Shown here one piece after another: positions 1-9,416 of a stretch of 18,145 nucleotides of DNA. Within the stretch, counting starts at the first letter, position 1, and each line of letters begins with the position of its first letter. The DNA is from a bacterium. Its GTDB lineage: Bacteria > Patescibacteriota > Dojkabacteria > JAKAPS01 > JAJZLI01. The stretch lies in the NCBI GenBank assembly GCA_021803645.1, contig JAJZLI010000014.1, forward strand, positions 1 through 18,145, read 5' to 3'. The position numbers and the translations under genes are program-made. The notes under the pieces were generated by a model, which saw only the letters and a list, made by a program, of their open reading frames with translations, was not told the origin of the DNA and did not search any database.

Positions 1-979
<979 letters not shown>

Positions 980-1071
980 AAATATTTTTTTTAGGATTAA
1001 CATTAAAAAAATCCTGAATCTCTAAAAGACCTGCTACTTTCAAATTATAAAAAGAACGATACAACTACAAA

Positions 1072-1100
1072 CTTATATCATTTAGCTAACTAAAAGTCAA
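1072..1100 (-). promoter_or_regulatory. rRNA operon promoter, sigma70 type
   Basis: On the minus strand, TTGACT (1100-1095) is separated by 17 bases from TATAAG (1077-1072), which is preceded by TGA and so has an extended -10. Expected transcription start is near 1065, giving a leader of about 85 bases before the mature 16S 5' end. The leader contains a short inverted repeat (AGGAT and ATCCT at about 993-1014) just before the rRNA, which could be part of a processing stem. The rest of 980-1246 has no gene; apart from this promoter and the terminator candidate I see only AT-rich sequence. Confidence 0.75.
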
Positions 1101-1187
1101 GAAATTCTATTAATTAAATACATAAATTATACGCTAAAAAAATAATTTAGGTATAAAATGTATTGTTTATAACCATTTTCATAAATT

Positions 1188-1233
1188 AAAAACTAATTGT
1201 GCATTATAACTATCCAGAAACATTAACGCACAA
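1188..1233 (-). terminator. candidate intrinsic terminator after the ftsH-to-membrane-protein operon
   Basis: On the minus strand, arms 1233-1224 (TTGTGCGTTA) and 1206-1197 (TAATGCACAA) form a 10-bp stem with one G-U pair and a 17-base loop, followed by TTAGTTTTT (1196-1188). It lies 13 bases after the stop codon of the 140-residue ORF and upstream of the rRNA promoter, the right place to insulate the two units. The stem is AU-rich and the loop large, so strength is uncertain. Confidence 0.45.
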
Positions 1234-1246
1234 TAATACACAAAGG

Positions 1247-1669
1247 TTACTTCTTCTTTTTTAATTTTTTAGGCATATATTTCCTTTTAGTAATCTCCTT
1301 ATAGTAATTAAAAGTATCTTTACTTAAAGAAAATAAGCAGTAATATAAGAATACAAAAAATAAGACAATAATTAAAATCAGAATAATAAAAATATCTAAC
1401 CTTGTATATATAGGAAGGAATACTCTACGAGCATATAAAAAAAATGTTAAAATTAGAGAAAACACAAAAGAGACCCAGCTTATTTTTTTGAAGTATTTAA
1501 ACTTCGGGCTTCCCTTATCAGATTTAAAAATATAATAATACATAAACAAAACCCATATACAAAAAAGAATTATTACAATAACTATTATTGGGACAAAAAA
1601 CATAAATGCACTCGGAGGAGTCTGAATTAAATATTTAAAATTTAATAACTTAAGAAAATCAATCTTCAT
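1247..1669 (-). CDS. small integral membrane protein, unknown function
   Basis: I do not recognise this 140-residue protein. It has three strongly hydrophobic segments, at about residues 21-49, 63-82 and 88-113, joined by short charged loops, and ends in a lysine-rich tail (last residues KKLKKKK) that by the positive-inside rule should lie in the cytoplasm. No catalytic motif is visible. It starts with ATG 9 bases after the mnmA stop codon and has no Shine-Dalgarno sequence, so it is probably translated as the last gene of the ftsH-polA-ligase-mnmA transcript. A terminator candidate follows directly. Base composition is like its neighbours. Its reality as a gene rests on the ATG start, the operon position and the coherent membrane topology. 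Confidence 0.7.
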   Translation of the reverse strand: MKIDFLKLLNFKYLIQTPPSAFMFFVPIIVIVIILFCIWVLFMYYYIFKSDKGSPKFKYFKKISWVSFVFSLILTFFLYARRVFLPIYTRLDIFIILILIIVLFFVFLYYCLFSLSKDTFNYYKEITKRKYMPKKLKKKK

Positions 1670-1678
1670 TTTTTATAA

Positions 1679-2803
1679 TTAATTAATATTAGTATTAATC
1701 ACTCCTCCACCAACTACATAATTACCATCATACAAAACTCCAAATTGACCTGAAGCTACACCAATCTCACCCTCTTTTAACTTAATGATAAGTGTATTCG
1801 GATTATCTCTAGAATATTTAATATTTTCAAGTTCAAGCAATTTACCCCTATACCTTATTTGTATCTTTACATTTTCTATATCAAAAGAGTCAATCAGTAG
1901 ATTTAAATTATTTATCTCAAAGGTATAAGTCTTACAATCCTCTATATCACCAACTACAAGAGTATTATCTTTATAGTTTTTTTTAATTACATATAAAGGT
2001 TTTGTCAATTTAGTATTAATACCGCGTCTTTGAGCAATAGTATAAAAAGACAGCCCCTCATGTTGACCTAATACATTTCCCTCCTTATCTACTATATTGC
2101 CTTTCAATGAGGAAATAGGGACATTTCTTTGAATAAAACCTTTATAATCATTTCCAGGAATAAAACAAATTTCCTGACTATCTTGTTTAGATGATATTCT
2201 TAAATTCGCTTCTTTAGCAATGCTCCTTACATAGTCTTTACTAGCAAGCTCACCAATTGGAAACAGAGTCTTAGAAAGAACAAGAGGAGATATGTTATGT
2301 AAGAAGTAAGATTGATCCTTAGAAAGATCTACTGATCTAGATAAAAAATATTTTCCATCTTTATTTATAATTCTTGCATAATGCCCAGTAGCAACAAAAT
2401 CTGCATTAAATTCTGCAAGCTTTTCATATAAAAGTCCAAATTTTATTTTTTTATTACACATTACACAAGGATTAGGGGTTAAACCTAATTTAAAAGAAGA
2501 AACAAAATACTCAACAATATCTTGCTTAAAATCATCTTTAAAATTTAAAACATAAAAAGGTATATCTAATGCATCACAAACACTTCTAGCATCCTCAACC
2601 CCTTCAATAGAGCAACATTTATTATCTTTTTCAGATAGATGACCAGAAGAAATTACAGAGTCTTCTGTCCAGAATTTCATGTTAACACCAATAAGGTTAT
2701 AACCCCGTTGCTTTAATAGATATGCAGCAACAGAGCTATCAACACCACCTGACATAGCAACAATAACAGTTTTCTTTTTATTATCTTTGAAACTTTTTTG
2801 CAT
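1679..2803 (-). CDS. mnmA: tRNA-specific 2-thiouridylase MnmA
   Basis: Cytoplasmic enzyme that uses ATP and sulfur relayed from a cysteine desulfurase to make 2-thiouridine at wobble position 34 of tRNAs for Lys, Glu and Gln. The 374-residue length is typical. Visible motifs: the PP-loop ATP site SGGVDSS (residues 18-24), NPCVMC with the first catalytic cysteine C113, ATGHYAR (138-144), KDQSYFL (162-168), and EICF with the second catalytic cysteine C213. The C-terminal part holds the expected beta-barrel domain. Both cysteines of the persulfide mechanism are present, so it should be active. ATG start 12 bases after the ligase stop codon; no Shine-Dalgarno sequence is visible. It lies in the ftsH-polA-ligase operon; no cysteine desulfurase or sulfur-relay gene is in the window. 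Confidence 0.97.
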   Translation of the reverse strand: MQKSFKDNKKKTVIVAMSGGVDSSVAAYLLKQRGYNLIGVNMKFWTEDSVISSGHLSEKDNKCCSIEGVEDARSVCDALDIPFYVLNFKDDFKQDIVEYFVSSFKLGLTPNPCVMCNKKIKFGLLYEKLAEFNADFVATGHYARIINKDGKYFLSRSVDLSKDQSYFLHNISPLVLSKTLFPIGELASKDYVRSIAKEANLRISSKQDSQEICFIPGNDYKGFIQRNVPISSLKGNIVDKEGNVLGQHEGLSFYTIAQRRGINTKLTKPLYVIKKNYKDNTLVVGDIEDCKTYTFEINNLNLLIDSFDIENVKIQIRYRGKLLELENIKYSRDNPNTLIIKLKEGEIGVASGQFGVLYDGNYVVGGGVINTNIN

Positions 2804-2815
2804 ATAATATAGCGA

Positions 2816-4561
2816 TTATATCATTCCATGCTCAATTTTATATAACCTTTCGATCTCAGAAACATTGGTAGTATCAAAGGCAGATTTATCGTTACGATAG
2901 CTAATAATTCTAGGAAATCTTAAGGCGAATCCCAGTTTGTCACTAGAAGCACCAGCAGTATGAATAGGACTTTTAGTTATTTCATCAGATCTAACAGTAA
3001 TAACAATTTCTGGCTTGACCCATACATCTGGGGACAAACTTTCATTAACATAATAATTATATGGTTTATCTAATACCATAAATTCATCCATTTTCAATTT
3101 TAAAATTGGTAAATCTTCATTTTTAAAACCACTTCCAACTTTACAAATACTTTCAAATCTGTCTTTTTCTTTGTTATAAACACCTACCAGTATTGCCCCA
3201 ACTCCAAATTTTGCCCTAAAACCACCACCCGCATAATATCCCAATATTACTACATCTATAGTATCTACAACACCTTTTAAATATCCTCTCTTAAGCTTCA
3301 TCCAATCAAAATTTCTGACACCAGGGGTATAAATACTATCAGGAGATTTCAAAACTAAACCTTCAAGCCCTTTTTCGATCATAGATTCAAAATATTCATA
3401 AAGTACCTCAGGATTGTCAAAGAGGTAATTTTCAATAACACTTATATTAGTTTTATCATTACTACAAGAACTAAACATCTTATACAATATATCTAATCTT
3501 TCTTTAAGGGGTACATCAATTAACGATTTACTGTTATAAAACATAACATCAAAAACGAAAACCTTTATGGGAATATCCTGCTGAAAAAAACTAACTTCAT
3601 ACTTTCTTTTCCTCTTAATAGTCTCTTGGAAAGTTAATAACTTATTATTACTAGGGTTGAACCCAACTATTTCAGAATCTAAAATTACACCACCATTTAA
3701 TTGCATTTTTTTTAAATTATCTACTAGATCAGGAAACATATCAGTAATGTTTTCAAGATTTCTACTAAAAAGATAAATCTCTTTAGAGGGCGTAATATGT
3801 ATCTGACATCTCATTCCGTCTAATTTGGGCTGAGCAAAAACATGACCATATCTATTCAACGCATCATCAAAAGAAGAAGAGCGTTCAACTAATTTTGAAA
3901 AGATTGGAATACCAGGAACAATACCAAGGTTTTCCAAATCTTTAAAGTGAAATATAGCAATTTGGGCAACTTTTCCTAGATCAGAACATTTTGCGTATGC
4001 AGATTCAATGTTTTTCTTACTGGAGCGATCTTTACTAATTACACATGACAAGGCATCTAATATAGTTTTATTACTAAAACCTAACCTTAATTTTCCCAAA
4101 ATCATTCGTATATAAAATTTCCCCTCTAAAGGAGTAAATTTTAACAACATTTCTTTTACTATATTAGACTTATTTTCCATAGAACTTTTTCCAGATATCT
4201 GAGTAATTTTTTTTAAAGAATTATATACCTCAGAAAAAAGAACCCCTTCTCCATCTTGTCCTTTTTTAAGAAATTCATATACCAAACCTAAATCCCCAAA
4301 TTGAGTAACTAAATTTCTTATTTCTGTATCATTTTTCTCAAAAATATCACATAATATATGAATAAATGTTTTTTCCCCAAAGTTAAAAGTACTATTAATA
4401 TATCCAGGATCAACTTTCCCATCCAATACATATATTAGTTTATCAATAGTATTTTCATCAACCTCCTTAAAAAGAGAACATAACTGAGATTGTATCTCTA
4501 TTCTGGAAGATGTATTTTCAATATTAACAAAATAATTACAAAGTTTTTTAAAATTTAACAT
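2816..4561 (-). CDS. ATP-dependent DNA ligase, three-domain (archaeal/eukaryotic LigI-like) type
   Basis: Seals nicks in duplex DNA through a lysyl-AMP intermediate. The 581 residues include an N-terminal helical DNA-binding region (about 1-215), the nucleotidyltransferase domain and a C-terminal OB-fold. Motifs: KLDG with the nucleophile K246 (motif I), FSRN at 265-268, DSEIVGF with E297 (III), EGLVLKS at 400-406 (IV), WMKLK with K422 and K424 (V), and ALRFPR near 546-551 followed by NDKS at the end of the OB fold. These are the motifs of ATP-dependent ligases; the BRCT domain and zinc-finger cysteines of NAD-dependent LigA are absent. ATG start, 12 bases after polA and 12 before mnmA. Its place directly after polA suggests a coupled gap-filling and nick-sealing pair. 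Whether it replaces LigA cannot be told from this window. Confidence 0.95.
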   Translation of the reverse strand: MLNFKKLCNYFVNIENTSSRIEIQSQLCSLFKEVDENTIDKLIYVLDGKVDPGYINSTFNFGEKTFIHILCDIFEKNDTEIRNLVTQFGDLGLVYEFLKKGQDGEGVLFSEVYNSLKKITQISGKSSMENKSNIVKEMLLKFTPLEGKFYIRMILGKLRLGFSNKTILDALSCVISKDRSSKKNIESAYAKCSDLGKVAQIAIFHFKDLENLGIVPGIPIFSKLVERSSSFDDALNRYGHVFAQPKLDGMRCQIHITPSKEIYLFSRNLENITDMFPDLVDNLKKMQLNGGVILDSEIVGFNPSNNKLLTFQETIKRKRKYEVSFFQQDIPIKVFVFDVMFYNSKSLIDVPLKERLDILYKMFSSCSNDKTNISVIENYLFDNPEVLYEYFESMIEKGLEGLVLKSPDSIYTPGVRNFDWMKLKRGYLKGVVDTIDVVILGYYAGGGFRAKFGVGAILVGVYNKEKDRFESICKVGSGFKNEDLPILKLKMDEFMVLDKPYNYYVNESLSPDVWVKPEIVITVRSDEITKSPIHTAGASSDKLGFALRFPRIISYRNDKSAFDTTNVSEIERLYKIEHGMI

Positions 4562-4573
4562 ACCATATACAAA

Positions 4574-7294
4574 TCAAGAAAATGTAATAAGGTTAGCCCA
4601 ATCATGACCATATTTAACATCAACTTCAAGAGGAACATCTAATGGAAAATTATTTACCATAGCATCCTTAATACCTTCAATAATATCAGTATATTGAAAT
4701 TTATCCTTAAAATTCTCAAATTCAAAAATTAGTTCATCATGTATTTGTAGTATCATTGAAACGTTAGAGTGATTCTTTAAAAACCTGGAAATTCTTCCCA
4801 TGGCTATTTTTATAATATCAGCATTTGTACCTTGTACAGGCATATTTATAGCTTCTCTCATCATACGAGAGACATAACCATATCCTTCACTTTTTTCAAA
4901 ATACCTTCTCCTTCCAAACAAGGTTTCAACATAAGAATTCTTATTAACTGAAATTTCTATATCTTTATAATAAGATTTTATACCAGGAAAATAGTTAAAA
5001 TAATCCTCTATAAATTTTGAGGCCTCAGACCTAGATATGCCAAGCTGTTGAGATAACCCAAAAGAAGAAATTCCATATATTATTCCGAAATTAATTACTT
5101 TCGCAATCTGCCTATCTTTAGATGAAACATCTTTATACTTCTTACTAAAAATTAAGGAGGCAGTATAAGAATGTATATCAATTTTTTCATCAAAGGCTTT
5201 TTTTAAATTAACATCTTTAGAAAAATGAGCCATAATTCTTAATTCAATTTGAGAATAATCAAAAGAGAATAACATATTACCAACATCAGTAATAAATGCA
5301 CCTCTAATGTATTTACCATAATCAGACTTCACAGGAATATTCTGTAAATTTGGATTAACAGAGGAAAGCCTTCCAGTCGTCGTTCCTGTAATATTGTAAG
5401 TAGTATGTAAACGATGATCATCGAAAACCAACTCTGAGAGACTTTTAGTATACGTAGATCTAAGTTTACTCAATTCTTTAAATTGAAGAACAAGACCAAC
5501 AATAGGATAATCTGCTTCCAAATTTTTTAATGCATACTCATTAGTTGAAAAAACTCCATTTTTATTTTTCTTAATAGGAGCAGGTACCTTTAATTTTGTA
5601 AATAGTACCTCTCCTAACTGCTTAGTAGATGATATATTAAACTCTTCCCCTGCAATATCAAATATTTTTTTACTTATTTCATTTATTTTTTCTGAGAAAT
5701 CATGATATAAACTATTAAGCATATTAAAATTAATCATAATCCCCTTTCGCTCCATTTCAAACAAAATCTGGATTAATGGCATATCTATTTCATAAAAAAC
5801 CTTTTTCTGAGAAAAATCCCGATCAAATTTATGACTAAAATATTTATACAATAAATAGGTAAAGTGAGCATCACTACAAGAATAATCTGACAGAGATTTG
5901 GTATCTAATTCATGTATTGTTTTCTTAAAATTATTAGTTAGCTCCTCGTATGAAAGCATTCTAAAATTAAAAATTTCAGATACCAAAGTTTTCAGGCTTG
6001 TACTAGGAAAATTCAAAAGCCTTGAAGCAACTTGAGTATCAAAATATAAACCCTTTACTGAAATACCAATATTAATCAATGAGTGTAGGTCAAATTTTAA
6101 GTTATGACCAATCTTTTTAATATTTTCATTAGAAAATATATTTACTAACTCCTTGAAAGCATTGGATTTTAATATGTCATTATCAGTCAATAATATATAA
6201 AATGCTTCTTTTTCATTAATAGCAATAGATATACCCACACATACTGATTTCATTATATCTAAACCATCTGTTTCTGTATCAAAAGCAATTTCATTTACAG
6301 ATTTTATCCGTTCAACTAATCTGTTTAATTTATCCTCTGTATCAATTAAATTTTTATCGAAATTATGTTCCATAACACTATTTTGAGTTAACATATTACT
6401 AGGTAATTCTGGAAAGAATTTATTAACTAAACTTTTAAATTGATATTCAGATAATTTTGCAACAACCTTGTTTTTATCAAAATTAATACAAAGGTCAGTT
6501 AACAAAAGTGAAGGAAATTCAATGTCACTAAATAAGGTTGATAATTTCTTTGAAGTAAAGGCTAAATCTCTCCCATTCTCAAGTTTTTTTGCCAATGCAG
6601 GTTTAATTTTATCAATATTATTGTATATATCTCCAAGACTTCCAAAGTTTAAAATTAAATCCTTTGCAGATTTATCACCTATACCAGTAATCCCTGGAAT
6701 ATTGTCTGAAGGGTCCCCCCTCAATCCTTTATAATCAATTAAATACCCCTTAGGAAATCCCAAAAAATCTTTAATATTATCAAGATTAATTTCTATTGAA
6801 GAAGAAAACGATTTACCTGGAAGTATAACTGAAACATTGCTATCAACTAACTGAAGGAGATCTCTATCTCCCGTTACTATAAAAATATTAATACCTTCAT
6901 TTTTAAATTTATTTACAAGGGAAGCAATAATATCATCTGCTTCAAATCCAGGAAATTCAAAGGCACGAATATCAAATGCTTTCAATATATCCTTGACATA
7001 TCCAAATTGAATTTTTAAATCTTCTGGGGGAGCTTGTCTATTAGCCTTATATAAAGGATATTCTTTTTTCCTAAATAGTTCTTTGTCTGAAACATCAAAA
7101 GCGCAAGCTATATAATCAGGAGAAAATTTATCTAAAATATTAAATAATATTGTAAAAAATCCATAAGCTGCATTTACTAAACGACCATTTGACGTTAATG
7201 GAGAAATTGCATGATATGACCTAAATATAATAGAATGAGAATCGATTAAAAATAATTTTTTTCTATTTTTATCCAGTCGTTTTTCCTGATTCAT
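4574..7294 (-). CDS. polA: DNA polymerase I with 5' nuclease and intact proofreading domain
   Basis: Family A polymerase (906 residues) for Okazaki fragment maturation and repair. The 5' nuclease domain (about 1-300) shows FLIDSH at 15-20, GFEADD at 116-121, TGDRD at 141-145 and GDPSDNIPG at 193-201. The 3'-5' exonuclease domain keeps all metal ligands: D339 and E341 (FDTE), D402 in NLKFD, and Y471/D475 in the YxxxD motif. The polymerase domain has motif A DYSQIE (D679), the O-helix with R728, K732 and F736, and motif C HDE (852-854). The Phe at 736 is the usual residue disfavouring dideoxynucleotides. The ATG start lies inside the end of ftsH (26-base overlap), implying translational coupling. 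It ends in TGA, so UGA is a stop in this organism. Confidence 0.98.
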   Translation of the reverse strand: MNQEKRLDKNRKKLFLIDSHSIIFRSYHAISPLTSNGRLVNAAYGFFTILFNILDKFSPDYIACAFDVSDKELFRKKEYPLYKANRQAPPEDLKIQFGYVKDILKAFDIRAFEFPGFEADDIIASLVNKFKNEGINIFIVTGDRDLLQLVDSNVSVILPGKSFSSSIEINLDNIKDFLGFPKGYLIDYKGLRGDPSDNIPGITGIGDKSAKDLILNFGSLGDIYNNIDKIKPALAKKLENGRDLAFTSKKLSTLFSDIEFPSLLLTDLCINFDKNKVVAKLSEYQFKSLVNKFFPELPSNMLTQNSVMEHNFDKNLIDTEDKLNRLVERIKSVNEIAFDTETDGLDIMKSVCVGISIAINEKEAFYILLTDNDILKSNAFKELVNIFSNENIKKIGHNLKFDLHSLINIGISVKGLYFDTQVASRLLNFPSTSLKTLVSEIFNFRMLSYEELTNNFKKTIHELDTKSLSDYSCSDAHFTYLLYKYFSHKFDRDFSQKKVFYEIDMPLIQILFEMERKGIMINFNMLNSLYHDFSEKINEISKKIFDIAGEEFNISSTKQLGEVLFTKLKVPAPIKKNKNGVFSTNEYALKNLEADYPIVGLVLQFKELSKLRSTYTKSLSELVFDDHRLHTTYNITGTTTGRLSSVNPNLQNIPVKSDYGKYIRGAFITDVGNMLFSFDYSQIELRIMAHFSKDVNLKKAFDEKIDIHSYTASLIFSKKYKDVSSKDRQIAKVINFGIIYGISSFGLSQQLGISRSEASKFIEDYFNYFPGIKSYYKDIEISVNKNSYVETLFGRRRYFEKSEGYGYVSRMMREAINMPVQGTNADIIKIAMGRISRFLKNHSNVSMILQIHDELIFEFENFKDKFQYTDIIEGIKDAMVNNFPLDVPLEVDVKYGHDWANLITFS

Positions 7295-9113
7295 TTATAA
7301 AACCGTTGACTAAAACTTCAAATTCCTCACCTTCTAACACTTCTTTTTCAATCAATGCATTCGCAAGAGCATCTAATATATTTTTATGTTGTTGCAAAAT
7401 TTCAAGAGCCTTTTTATAACAACTATTAATCATTTTAGCCACCTCAACATCAATCTTATAAGCAGTTTTATCACTATAATTTTTATCAACAATTCCATAA
7501 GAAGAAGACTCTTCATCATTTCCATATTGAACTGGACCAAGTTCATCACTCATACCAAACTGTGTAATCATGTTACGTGTCATTTCGGAAGCTTTTTTAA
7601 GGTCATCAGATGCACCATTAGTAATATCATTAAATTGTATTTTCTCAGCAGCTCTTCCTCCTAACATATGAGTTATAAGGGTAATAAATTTAGTCTTTGT
7701 ATATAACTTATTTTCCTGAGAAGGTAGATACATAGTAGCACCGCCAGACATACCCCTAGGAACAATAGATATACGATGTACAGGATCAGATTCTGGTAAA
7801 AATTTTGAGACTAAAGCATGTCCAGATTCATGATAAGCAACAACTTGTTTTTCATGATCAGATCTTACTCTTTTCTTTTCAGGACCCATAACAACCTTGG
7901 TTGCTGCCTCTTCAATTTCCAATTCAGAAACATAAGGTTTATTGGTTTTTGCCGCAATGATTGTTGCTTCATTTAACATATTTTCTAGATCAGCACCAGA
8001 AAAACCAATTGTCCTTTTCGCAATTTTATCAAAATTAATATCACCAGACATTTTTTTATTTTTAGCATGTAATAACAAAATATCTTTTCTTTCTTCTAAA
8101 TCAGGGAGATCTAAAGTTATCGTCCTGTCAAACCTACCAGGACGTAATATTGCAGGATCAAGTACATCAGGTCTATTTGTAGCGGCAATAACAATTACAT
8201 TTGTTGTACTATCAAATCCATCCATCTCTACTAATATTTGATTTAGAGTCTGTTCTGTATGGGTAGAAGTAAATGAAACTCCTCTTTTTCTTGCAACTGC
8301 ATCAATTTCATCAATAAATATAATAGAAGGAGCCGTCTTCCTTGCCTTCATAAATAAATCTCTAACTCTTGATGCACCTGCACCGACAAGCATCTCTTCA
8401 AATTCAGACCCTGAAGTAGAAAAGAATGGGACACCACTCTCCCCAGCAATAGCTTTGGCGAGCAATGTTTTTCCTGTACCAGGCAATCCTACAAAGAGTA
8501 CCCCCTTAGGTATACGTGCCCCTAGGTTTGTATACTTTTTAGGATTTTTTAAAAAGTCTACGATTTCAAAAACTTCTTCCTTTGCTTCTTTTGCACCAGC
8601 AACACCCCCAAAAGTAACAGATTGTTTTTTCCCTATAAACAATCTAGCTCTAGACTCTCCCATGGAAAATATTCCACCAGATCCCGCAGATCTAAACTGC
8701 CTTACCATATACCAAGTAGATACTATTATGACTATTATAAATAAGAGTGTCAGTATATCACTAAAATTAAATATTGATCTTGGTGCAACTGAAATATTAG
8801 GATAATTTGCTAAATTAATTCCACTAGCAGTAAATTCATCAACAGGATTGGTAGGTGTACCTAGATTTGCATATATTTTTGAACCTTTATTTAAAACTGC
8901 AGTAGCATAATTAGGATAAATTACTACGCTTTTAACTTTATTATTTTTTATATCTTGTATTAATGTGCTTAAAGGGACGCTTGTACCATTATTAAAACTA
9001 GGCATAAAAAGGTATAAGAGAGAAAATAAGACTAATAGTATAATAAAGACCCAAAACCCATTTAGTCCCCCACGATGATTATTTTTAGAATGATTTTTTT
9101 TGTTGTTATACAT
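7269..9113 (-). CDS. ftsH: ATP-dependent zinc metalloprotease FtsH
   Basis: Membrane-anchored AAA+ protease that degrades misfolded membrane proteins and selected regulators. Start chosen at ATG 9113 (614 residues); a TTG at 9125 would add four. Numbering from the ATG: membrane helix about 20-38, extracytoplasmic segment, second helix about 118-137, Walker A GLPGTGKT (209-216), Walker B IIFIDEID (264-271), second region of homology with RPGRFDR (324-330), zinc site HESGH (428-432) and a third ligand, probably D504 in the GASDD segment. The pore loop reads MLVG where the canonical sequence is MFVG. The start codon is 23 bases after the tRNA-Met 3' end and has no Shine-Dalgarno sequence, so the mRNA 5' end may be made by tRNA 3' processing. 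The 3' end overlaps polA. Confidence 0.98.
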   Translation of the reverse strand: MYNNKKNHSKNNHRGGLNGFWVFIILLVLFSLLYLFMPSFNNGTSVPLSTLIQDIKNNKVKSVVIYPNYATAVLNKGSKIYANLGTPTNPVDEFTASGINLANYPNISVAPRSIFNFSDILTLLFIIVIIVSTWYMVRQFRSAGSGGIFSMGESRARLFIGKKQSVTFGGVAGAKEAKEEVFEIVDFLKNPKKYTNLGARIPKGVLFVGLPGTGKTLLAKAIAGESGVPFFSTSGSEFEEMLVGAGASRVRDLFMKARKTAPSIIFIDEIDAVARKRGVSFTSTHTEQTLNQILVEMDGFDSTTNVIVIAATNRPDVLDPAILRPGRFDRTITLDLPDLEERKDILLLHAKNKKMSGDINFDKIAKRTIGFSGADLENMLNEATIIAAKTNKPYVSELEIEEAATKVVMGPEKKRVRSDHEKQVVAYHESGHALVSKFLPESDPVHRISIVPRGMSGGATMYLPSQENKLYTKTKFITLITHMLGGRAAEKIQFNDITNGASDDLKKASEMTRNMITQFGMSDELGPVQYGNDEESSSYGIVDKNYSDKTAYKIDVEVAKMINSCYKKALEILQQHKNILDALANALIEKEVLEGEEFEVLVNGFINESGKTTG

Positions 9114-9136
9114 ATTTTTTATCAATTTAAATATAA

Positions 9137-9209
9137 TAGCGACGACAGGAATCGAACCTGTGACCTAAGGCTTATGAGTCCTTTGCTCTACCTACTGAGC
9201 TACATCGCC
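9137..9209 (-). tRNA. tRNA-Met (CAU), elongator
   Basis: Folds as a 73-nt cloverleaf without encoded CCA. The acceptor stem GGCGATG pairs with CGTCGCT with two G-U wobbles; D stem GCTC/GAGC; anticodon loop CTCATAA gives CAU; T stem ACAGG/CCTGT with loop TTCGATT; discriminator A. G1 opens a paired acceptor stem, so it is not an initiator. The pattern (GTAGCTCAG, GGTCACAGGTTCGA) resembles bacterial elongator tRNA-Met. A tRNA-Ile2 needing lysidine is the alternative, less likely because a tRNA-Ile(UAU) gene is present at 10999-11072. The 31-39 pair at the base of the anticodon loop is an A-G mismatch. It lies between tRNA-fMet and ftsH. Confidence 0.93.
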
Positions 9210-9248
9210 CTAAAATAAAAGAGAATTCAAAGAACAAATAATTCAAAA

Positions 9249-9320
9249 TTGTGGGGGTTGGATTCGAACCAACGACCTTCAGGTTATGGGCCTGACAAGC
9301 TACCACTGCTCTACCCCACG
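9249..9320 (-). tRNA. initiator tRNA-fMet (CAU)
   Basis: Folds as a 72-nt cloverleaf with no encoded CCA. Initiator hallmarks: unpaired C1 and A72 at the top of acceptor CGTGGGG/CCCCACA, the A11-U24 pair in the D stem (GAGC/GCTT), and the GTAGCTTGTC and AAGGTCG context of bacterial initiators. Anticodon stem TCAGG/CCTGA, loop CCCATAA, T arm GTTGG/CCAAC with loop TTCGAAT, discriminator A. Two departures: position 33 is C rather than the near-invariant U, and pair 29-41 is A-U, so only two of the three consecutive G:C pairs typical of bacterial initiators remain. It is the first gene of the likely tRNA-ftsH transcript. Confidence 0.95.
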
Positions 9321-9336
9321 AAGCCAGCAATGATAA

Positions 9337-9365
9337 ATAATACAATAAATATGCATTATAGTCAA
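9337..9365 (-). promoter_or_regulatory. promoter of the tRNA-fMet/tRNA-Met/ftsH unit
   Basis: Minus strand TTGACT (9365-9360), 17-base spacer, TATTAT (9342-9337). Predicted start near 9330, about 10 bases before the tRNA-fMet 5' end. Same -35 and spacing as the rRNA promoter, fitting a shared stable-RNA promoter style. Confidence 0.7.
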
Positions 9366-9416
9366 TTCAAACTGCTTATTGATATTTAAGTCTAACATTG
9401 AAAAATTAAAGTTTTT

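Noticed and set aside
4574..7294. UGA recoded as an amino acid (as in Gracilibacteria or Absconditabacteria)
   Set aside because: polA and the propeller ORF end with TGA at family-appropriate positions, and the recognised genes have no internal TGA.
8455..8805. Plus-strand ORF of 116 codons inside ftsH
   Set aside because: Antisense shadow of the conserved AAA domain of FtsH.
9113..9125. TTG start for ftsH at 9125
   Set aside because: ATG four codons on is the more usual start and neither has a ribosome binding site to favour TTG.
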